Source: Mycoemilia scoparia (Eukaryota > Kickxellomycota > Kickxellomycetes > Kickxellales > Kickxellaceae). From it: 14,522 nt of DNA. Below are positions 8,753 to 14,522 of this stretch, piece after piece. The position numbers and the translations under genes are program-made. The DNA is taken from positions 1 through 14,522 of the forward strand of contig JANBPU010000367.1 in NCBI GenBank assembly GCA_027575805.1, read 5' to 3'. The notes below the pieces were generated by a model that worked only from the letters and a program-made list of their open reading frames with translations, did not search any database and was not told the origin of the DNA. Positions within the stretch are counted from its first letter, which is position 1. The number at the start of each line of letters is the position of its first letter.

Positions 8753-8829
8753 TTGATCAGTTCTATTGAGAATATCAATTCTTGCCTTCAATTATTATAT
8801 ATTTTACCTCCAATTGATAGGGGAAAGCC
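8753..8829 (+). other. Element A 3' untranslated region with polypurine tract
   Basis: These 77 bases between the pol stop and the LTR are AT-rich and non-coding. GATAGGGGAAAG at 8816-8827, two bases before the LTR's TG, is the likely polypurine tract that primes plus-strand DNA synthesis. It is short, and CC separates it from the LTR start, so the assignment is moderate. Confidence 0.55.
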
Positions 8830-8872
8830 TGTCATGAAAATCTCTATTTTTATGCCTAATAATCAATTTCAT

Positions 8873-8934
8873 AAATAAACAACATCTGTTGTTTATTTTC
8901 TTTATACTTTTGTCTTTGTGCCAAAGCACAAAGA
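8873..8934. repeat. Two tandem perfect hairpins in the element A LTR (U3)
   Basis: The first is AAATAAACAAC, loop ATCT, then GTTGTTTATTT: 11 perfect pairs at 8873-8898. The second is TCTTTGTGC, loop CAAA, then GCACAAAGA: 9 perfect pairs at 8913-8934. Both lie upstream of the TATA box, in the U3 enhancer region. They may be dyad-symmetric protein-binding sites; I recognise no specific factor. Confidence 0.6.
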
Positions 8935-8987
8935 GGGTTTCTTTATTTACTTTTACTGATAGTTTATTTTACACACACTTTAAAACC

Positions 8988-8995
8988 TATAAATA
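8988..8995 (+). promoter_or_regulatory. TATA box of the element A LTR
   Basis: TATAAATA lies 158 bases into the LTR and 112 bases before the LTR-internal ATG at 9100. Element B has a TATA box in the matching place (127 bases before its ATG). The conserved position supports a role as the core promoter that defines the start of R. Confidence 0.6.
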
Positions 8996-9169
8996 CTGCC
9001 CCCCCCCCAATTTAAATAAACTATATGCTTATACTGTTAAGTTTTTCTACTGATTATTTACTGTTTTACCGTTACTGATTACTGTTTTACTGCCTTACTA
9101 TGTCTTCTAAGAAAGCTGCTAGTGATACTATTGTTTCTACCTCAAGTGAGTTCAAGATAACATAACAAA

Positions 9170-9621
9170 TGTCATAGAAAATCCCATATCCATGACATAA
9201 ATGAGTTTTCATGAAGAGTATGGTTTCGTTATGATTTACACTTTGCTCCTTTGTTGCCTTTGTGTCCTTATCTTTGCCTTTATTCTTGCCTTTACCTTCC
9301 CATGATATAAAGATCCTCATCAAAAAGGGTTCATAATACGTCAGCACTATAGGAATAATATTATATTTTGATAACATCCTTTTTATATAAATACTCTGGG
9401 CTAATGGCCGTTATAATAAGAAAAATATATGACTTACTGATTTTCACCTTACTTACTGTGCTGATATACTTACTGTTGTGACTGTTGCTGATACTTATTA
9501 CGCTGCTATTATGGCCTCTAAAGTTTCTTCTATGGATCTCTCTGATACTCAGGGTGAGAAAGCCGTGGCTACCCCTCTCAGATCAAAAGGCTCAGGAACC
9601 CCCTCGAGCCATCACAATACA
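9170..9621 (+). repeat. Element B 5' LTR (452 bp)
   Basis: It begins TGTCATAGAAAATC and ends ATACA, two bases before the PBS at 9624. These are the TG...CA ends expected of an LTR. It contains a TATA box at 9384-9393, TTACTG words at about 9434-9477, and an ATG at 9511 that opens the gag frame. The minus strand of 9241-9300 is purine-rich, with TTGCCTTT on the + strand three times (9254, 9274, 9286). The matching 3' LTR is not in the window, so the boundaries rest on similarity to A's LTR start and on the PBS. Confidence 0.75.
9384..9393 (+). promoter_or_regulatory. TATA box of the element B LTR
   Basis: TATATAAATA lies 214 bases into the LTR. Transcription would be expected to begin about 25-35 bases further on, making the region up to 9621 R plus U5. 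The first in-frame ATG after it is at 9511. Confidence 0.6.
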
Positions 9622-12600
9622 GATGGCGCCCAACGTGGGGGGGTTGCCATGATGGTTCCTCGTCCCCCAATGTTTGATGCTGATTCAGCAAAGGAATTCT
9701 TCTGGGCTTTCGAAGCCTTTATGACCTCTGTAGCAGTACCCAAACAAGAATGGGTCAATAACCTACCTGACTTCTTGCCCAGGACTGAAAAACTCATCCT
9801 TCGCCAAATAAAGAATAACGAAAATACCACTTGGGAAGCAATAAAAACAGAGTTCCTAAATATATTCACTACCGATGAAACTGATACTATGGATTCAGCC
9901 ACTATCGCTGAATCCTTCCTGAGGATCCCCTTTCGCCCTGAAAAGGCCATAGCGCAGATCAAACAGCTCCAATGGATCCTCAAGGATGTAAACTCTTGGT
10001 CAAATGATACAAAAATTGAAAAATTCCTTAACTTCATTGATCCTCTATGGGTTAAAGACCTATATCCATCCTTCTCAGGGAAAGAGACCCCAGATATAAT
10101 CTTTGAGAAAGTACTTAAATATGCCAACGAATACACTAGCAGACCAAAATGGGCCGTACAACTACGCAAGAAAGTCCTAAACACAGAAGATCCAAAAGAT
10201 CCATTTGAAAAGCCATCAATCAACGAGACACATGGTATAAACCCAATAAAAGATCGACAATATGAGGGTTATAATATGACAGATATTACTAAACAGCTGG
10301 AAAGACTTTCATTGCTGATTGAAAAACGTGAAACTACTACAGACATAAGCAAACCAAGACCTACACAACCCTTTTGTTACTATTGCGGGGAAGATAACCA
10401 TAGAATGAACATGTGCTCCCTTATTGACACTGATCTGCAAAAAGGTATAATTGTAAGAAAGGAAAATGGCCTATTCCTACCTAATGGTGAAAAACTGAGA
10501 CCCGTTTATGGAAAAAAGGGGTTAAGAGCATGCACACTACAAAATCTAAAGAAAATTCATAAAGTAAACATTATCGAAGCCAATTTTGAAGATTGGGATG
10601 ACCAAAATGCTGTCGAGCCTATAACTTGTGGAAACGTTGATGCAGCAGAGAAACGTGCTAGATCTGGTAACAATAATGGAATCCCAGAAGTTAAGAGGGC
10701 CAGAGTAACAGGGACGCCCGAAAGTATGGTTACTACCACTAATGATGTACCAAAACATAAACCAGCTTACAAAGTCCGATCTCAAGTTGAAATGCCTCCA
10801 ATGCAACAACCTATTGAAAAGGCCATGTCTCAAGCCAGTGTCACTATGCCAATACTAAACTTCCTTGGGATGAGCGATGAAGGAAGAAAATTCATAAAAT
10901 CAATTACAACTAGGAAACGGATTCCTAATACTGATGCTGTTGAATATATAAACAATATTCTAGTTGAACAACCAGAAGTCACTCACACTACTGGGACTAC
11001 ACCACCCATACTCCCTTATGTTGCCAAAGCTGTACGAGTTAAAGCCACAATAAATGGAAGCCCTACCATCGTAGTTATCGACCCAGGCTCTGAAATGAAT
11101 ATAGCTGACAGATCATGGCTTCAATCAGTGGGAATACCCTATGTTCCACATGAAGGAGTACAAATGATCGATGCAGGAAATAATACTAATTGCTGCCACA
11201 GTCTCGCTCCTGAGATCAATGTTGTTTTTGGTGATGCACCCTTTTCTACTGCAGCTATTGTAATGGATGAATTTAAGTACCAACTACTACTTGGAGTACC
11301 ATTCTTAGAGACCTCTGACTGGGAGGTAAAGAAAAACAGCAATGGGATTAGGCAATATGTTATATCCAATGGATATACTAAAGTAAAATTCCGCACTGCT
11401 ATCTCAAGAAGCGAAGAACGACAATACATCAATAATAGCATAGAACAAGAAATGCCAGATGGAGATTACCAAGTCAATCTCATTGAAACTAAGTATGGAA
11501 CCAACTGCGATGTGGCCAAATACAAGACTGTAGCAAAGAAGATTTCTCCTGTTAATCAACCCTTGGATAAGTCCCAACAACTCATACTTCCCATAGCAAA
11601 AAGAGCCTCCATTATCGACAGGAGACTTACAAAGGAAAGGCTTGATACTCTACAAATTGGAGACGGTTGGTTAAATCCTGAAGAAATTGCCTATTTTCAA
11701 GAATCTTTAAAAAATGTTGATGCTGCCTTTGCTTTCGATGATTTCGAAATGGGGTTACTCCGAACAGAGACCGAACCACCTATCCGAGTGCCTACCATAG
11801 AACATGTCCCGTGGAATCATCGACCATATCCTGTGCCCAGACCTATATTCCAAAAGGTAATAGAATTAATAAAGTCCAAAGTAGCAGCTGGGGTTTTGGA
11901 ACCTTCTATAGGGCCATATGCAAATCGTTGGTTCATGATAGAAAAGAAAGATAAAACAAAGCTGAGATTCATACAGGACATGCAACCTGTAAATCAAGTC
12001 ACAATCCGCAATGCAGATAAGCCCCCTAACTCTGATGAAATCACAGAAGACTCTTCTGGTAGAGTTTTGCTTACCGTGTTTGACCTTTATTCAGGGTATG
12101 ATCAACTCCTGATAGATGAAGCTGATCGAGACATCTTTGCACTACATACACCACTCGGACTGTTACGAATGACTAGGCTTCCTATGGGTTGGGCAAATTC
12201 TGTTGCACATTTCCAAAGGATAATGCACCATATCTTCATAGACTATATCCCAGATAAAGTACGCATCTTCATGGATGATGGAGTAGTACTGGGTGAAAGA
12301 GTCTCTGAAGTACCTAATATTAATGAAACTGACAGCAAAGGCATCAGACTGGTTGTGAAGAGACATGTTAAAGATGTGACGGATGTACTACAGACACTAA
12401 TAACTGCTGGTCTTACTATAAGTGGTGTAAAGACAAAATTCGGTGTAAGAAATGTAAAGATCCTTGGACACGAGTGTACGCCTGAAGGAAGAAGACCTGA
12501 TATGACCTCAGTAGAACGAATATCTAACCTACTTGTCCCTAAGAAAGAGACTGGTATCCGAAGCTTTGTGTCTGCATGTTCCTTTTTTCGAAACTGGATA

Positions 12601-13746
12601 CCCAACTTCTCTACTATAGCTTCACCTCTATACTCCTTGCTGAAAAAGAATGCTGTATTTGAGTGGGGAAAAGATCAAAATAGTGCATTTGAAAAACTCA
12701 AACTCTTACTCCTCTCTGCGCCTGTATTAAGAGCACCTGTTTATGGAATCCCAGAGAGACCTCTGATAATTACTACCGATGCCAGCCCTGTAGGAGCTGG
12801 AGCTGTACTGGCACAGGAGGATAAAAATAAAGAAAGATATAGTATCAGATTTGAGAGCTATAAATTTAATGACCGAGAGTGCCGATATGCCCAAGTAAAA
12901 AGAGAACTATTTGGGATATATATTATGTTTAAAAAACTATGTCATTACGTCTACGGCTGCCACTTCATTCTAGAGACAGATGCTAAGCCTGTAATAGGGA
13001 TGATTAACAACCCCGACCTACCAAATGATACTGCCTCCCGCTGGATCGCCTTTATAAAAATGTTTGATTTCGAAATAAGGCACATAAAAGGGAATGACAA
13101 CGTTGTAGCTGATTGGCTTAGTAGAGAAACATTTGAAGTGAATACTCTCTTGCAGGACACTATACCTGATGAGGTCCCTAATGGGGAAGTCACTATAGAT
13201 GAGGCTGACGAAGAATATTTGGGGTTACAAACTGTGCAACAAGCAACTGCAGTAAAAATACCCAAGGACTCGGAATGGTATAATATTGCATTTTTATTAC
13301 GAAATGGCTCACCACCTCAAGATTTATCTAAGGAAGCACAGCGAAAAACATGGGAAAAAGCTATGAAGTTTTGTATAGTCGATGGGTTGCTTTTTAGGAA
13401 AAACAAAGCTGCATTACCTCAACAAGTCATTCTAGACAAAGATGAGCAGGTCAGGATTGCTAGGGCTGTCCATGATAGCCATCCCACTGGTCACCATGGT
13501 GTAAAAGCCACTTATAGAGCCATGACAGATAGATTTTATTGGCATGGGATGTTCAATATGGCCAAAGAGGCATGTAAGACCTGTAAAACCTGTCAAGAAT
13601 TTAGTAACAACAACGAACTCAGTCCACTTCAGCCACACCTTGGAGCAACTTTATTTTCCCGCATTGGACTTGACATAGTAGAATGGCCAGAAAGTAAAAA
13701 TGGTCACTGGTTACTTGCCGTCGCTCGTGATGACTTATCTGGCTAG
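9511..13746 (+). pseudogene. Element B gag-pol (gag, protease, RT, RNase H, integrase N-terminal part), ends at nonsense TAG
   Basis: One fused frame encodes all proteins; no frameshift separates gag from pol. ATG 9511 lies inside the LTR; ATG 9649 or 9652, just after the PBS, are alternative starts. The frame is also open upstream to 9478 but has no earlier ATG there. Counting from 9511: a CCHC zinc knuckle (C-x2-C-x4-H-x4-C) at residues 289-302; aspartic protease DPGS at Asp 524 with a later LLGVPFL motif; RT Asp 858 in VFDLYSG and FMDD at 920-923; RNase H Asp 1090, Glu 1132 and Asp 1157; integrase HHCC with His 1321 and 1328 and Cys 1358 and 1361; first integrase catalytic Asp at 13672-13674. 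TAG 13744-13746 sits where element A has TGG (Trp). Proteins would act in cytoplasmic particles, and integrase in the nucleus. Confidence 0.88.
9624..9640 (+). promoter_or_regulatory. Primer binding site, lysine-tRNA type
   Basis: TGGCGCCCAACGTGGGG matches the first 17 bases of the PBS used with lysine tRNA 1,2 in several retroviruses; the next base is G instead of C. It starts with the obligatory TGG (pairing with the tRNA CCA end) and lies two bases after the LTR's terminal CA. It primes minus-strand DNA synthesis. It is in frame with gag and would be translated as part of it. Whether the host's own lysine tRNA has the matching 3' end cannot be seen here. Confidence 0.8.
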
Positions 13747-14472
13747 GTAGAAGCCAAGCCACTGAAGAATAAAGAAAGTGCTACAGTATATAAATTTCTA
13801 TATGAAAGTATTATTTCACACTTCGGGATCCCAGGTGAGATCATAGCTGATAGAGGAGAGCTGTGGAGTAGGTTAGCATCGCATGCGAAAACTGATGGGA
13901 TTACATTAAAATTTACAACTGCCTATCACCCAGAAACAAATGGCATGGTTGAACGAGGACATGCTGAGTTGAAGAAAATCATGAGCCGATTTATTGAGAC
14001 TGAAGATTGGCAAGACTGGCCAAGTTACCTCCATGCTGTACTATGGGCAGATAGAGTAACTGCAAGAAGCACCACTGGATTCTCTCCCTATCATATTGTG
14101 TATGGTCAAGAATGTGTCCTCCCAATGGATCAGACTGATCTGACTTGGATAGGCCTTGATTGGGACAGTGTTAAAAGTCGAGAGGACTTATTAGCCCTAA
14201 GAGCTAAGCAACTCATGTATAATGGCAGACTTCGTGAGTATGTTGGGATAAGGCTGGACGATGCCAGATTAATAAATAAAGTTTATTATGATGCCCGCTG
14301 TAACATTAGAAAAGAACCTCTCAAAGTTGGACAGAAAGTCCTGCTTTCTAATACTAAGTGGAGGAAAAGAGTCGCTAGCAAATTCACAAATTGCTGGATC
14401 GGCCCTTACCTGATTGCATTCATACCCTCTGACAATGTATACATCTGTTACATTAATATACCCAACCCATAA
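13747..14472 (+). pseudogene. Element B integrase, catalytic core remainder and truncated C-terminus
   Basis: This continues the gag-pol frame without a break after the TAG. It begins VEAKPLKNKE and holds catalytic Asp 13849-13851 (ADRG) and Glu 13951-13953 (MVERGH), then TTGFSPYHIVYG and a WIGPYLI GPY/F-type motif at about 14395-14415. Only 33 residues separate the second Asp and the Glu. Similarity to element A ends at about 14441; the last ~9 codons before TAA 14470-14472 are foreign sequence. The methionine at 13945 is internal and not a start. About 35 C-terminal residues present in A are lost. Confidence 0.85.
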
Positions 14473-14522
14473 CTCTTAGTTTAGTATAACTTTGTTTACT
14501 TGTTTCTTATATCTGACTTACT
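14446..14522 (+). mobile_element. Possible start of another nested LTR element
   Basis: Exactly where element B homology is lost, the sequence becomes AT-rich and starts TGTTACATTAATATA. A TG start is expected of an LTR, and a 5-bp target would be ACATC (14441-14445). Only 77 bases are visible, without TATA box or coding sequence, so the class is unproven. It may instead be an unrelated insertion or a deletion junction. Confidence 0.4.

Larger units (their letters stand above)
6431..9169 (+). mobile_element. Ty3/gypsy-like LTR retrotransposon A, 5'-deleted
   Basis: Only the 3' half is present: part of RT from just before the FMDD box, RNase H, integrase, a short 3' untranslated region, a polypurine tract and a 3' LTR. 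The 5' LTR, gag, protease and half of RT are absent. Homology with element B starts abruptly at 6431, next to a palindrome. The domain order RT-RNase H-integrase identifies a Ty3/gypsy rather than a Ty1/copia element. Protein similarity to element B is high, but many nucleotide differences place them in related, not identical, families. Element B begins at 9170, in or at the end of A's LTR. Confidence 0.85.
8830..9169 (+). repeat. Element A 3' LTR, probably interrupted by element B
   Basis: It starts with TGTCATGAAAATC after a polypurine tract; element B's LTR starts with the closely similar TGTCATAGAAAATC. It contains two perfect hairpins (8873-8898 and 8913-8934), a TATAAATA box at 8988-8995, a C10 run at 8999-9008, and repeated TTACTG words before ATG at 9100. 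From that ATG a 21-codon frame (beginning MSSK) runs to TAA 9163-9165. It has no obvious LTR end before 9170, and at ~340 bp it is shorter than B's 452 bp, which suggests that B cut it. Confidence 0.7.
9170..14445 (+). mobile_element. Ty3/gypsy-like LTR retrotransposon B, 3' end not in window
   Basis: It has a 5' LTR (9170-9621), a PBS (9624-9640), and a fused gag-protease-RT-RNase H-integrase frame that is open except for one TAG at 13744-13746. The domain order is that of Ty3/gypsy. Homology with element A's integrase C-terminus stops near 14441, and a different TG-starting sequence begins at 14446, so the element's remaining 3' part and 3' LTR are presumably beyond the window. It is inserted in or next to element A's 3' LTR. 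The last bases before it are ACAAA (9165-9169), which would be the left target duplication if that is 5 bp. Confidence 0.85.

Noticed and set aside
9087..9377. Minus-strand 96-codon gene rich in Lys/Gly
   Set aside because: It spans the junction of two LTRs of different elements, and its Lys/Gly part is the complement of a T/C-rich LTR tract, so it is fortuitous.
455..13746. A variant genetic code that reads TAG or TGA as sense
   Set aside because: Both TAG and TGA interrupt frames, each only once or twice per kilobase-long ORF. Normal TGG, CAG and CGA codons occur at the homologous places in the sister element. Point decay explains this better.
1..14522. CRISPR array, bacterial operon, tRNA or rRNA genes
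   Set aside because: No regularly spaced repeats, ribosome-binding-site-linked gene sets, cloverleaf or rRNA signature were seen; the only tRNA-related sequence is the PBS.

Overview
The window reads as eukaryotic repeat-rich DNA, most likely from a fungus; an early-diverging lineage is a guess. No host gene is recognisable. Everything with coding character belongs to mobile elements: a non-LTR retrotransposon (LINE), a Tnp2/Transposase_21-type DNA transposase, and two Ty3/gypsy-like LTR retrotransposons. They lie in AT-rich filler. No rRNA, tRNA, CRISPR or bacterial-type operon is visible.

Layout. 1-82 is AT-rich flank. 83-3269 is a 5'-truncated, GC-richer LINE on the + strand (reverse transcriptase plus C-terminal zinc-finger region), broken by two in-frame TAG codons and one frameshift. 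A 478-bp poly(A)-tailed retroposon on the minus strand (1697-2174) splits it and is flanked by a perfect 13-bp target duplication. 3270-4139 is an AT-rich spacer with short telomere-like (TTAGGG) runs and hairpins. 4140-4258 is an inverted, diverged copy of the LINE 3' tail. It abuts a Tnp2-like transposase fragment (about 4258-6238) broken by one TGA. 6239-6430 is AT-rich and ends in a ~70-bp imperfect palindrome exactly at the next junction. 6431-8752 is the 3' half of a gypsy pol (element A), with two TGA codons, followed by a polypurine tract and its 3' LTR (8830-9169). At 9170 a second, related gypsy element (B) starts inside or against A's LTR. B has a 452-bp 5' LTR (9170-9621), a primer binding site at 9624-9640, and one long fused gag-pol frame interrupted by a single TAG at 13744-13746. 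Homology of B to A stops near 14441, and a TG-starting sequence from 14446 looks like another nested insertion running out of the window.

How the parts work together. In an intact LTR element the LTR drives the RNA, the tRNA bound at the PBS primes reverse transcription, gag packages the RNA, and protease, RT/RNase H and integrase process, copy and insert it. The LINE supplies target-primed reverse transcription and may have mobilised the poly(A)-tailed retroposon in trans. No coding unit here is intact in this copy; each carries only one or a few nonsense changes, so decay looks moderate.

The most interesting signals are a gag frame that starts inside the LTR and reads straight through the PBS, the frame-restoring retroposon insertion, the palindrome at the element A breakpoint, and the inverted LINE tails. 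I found no convincing evidence of a wholly new biological system.
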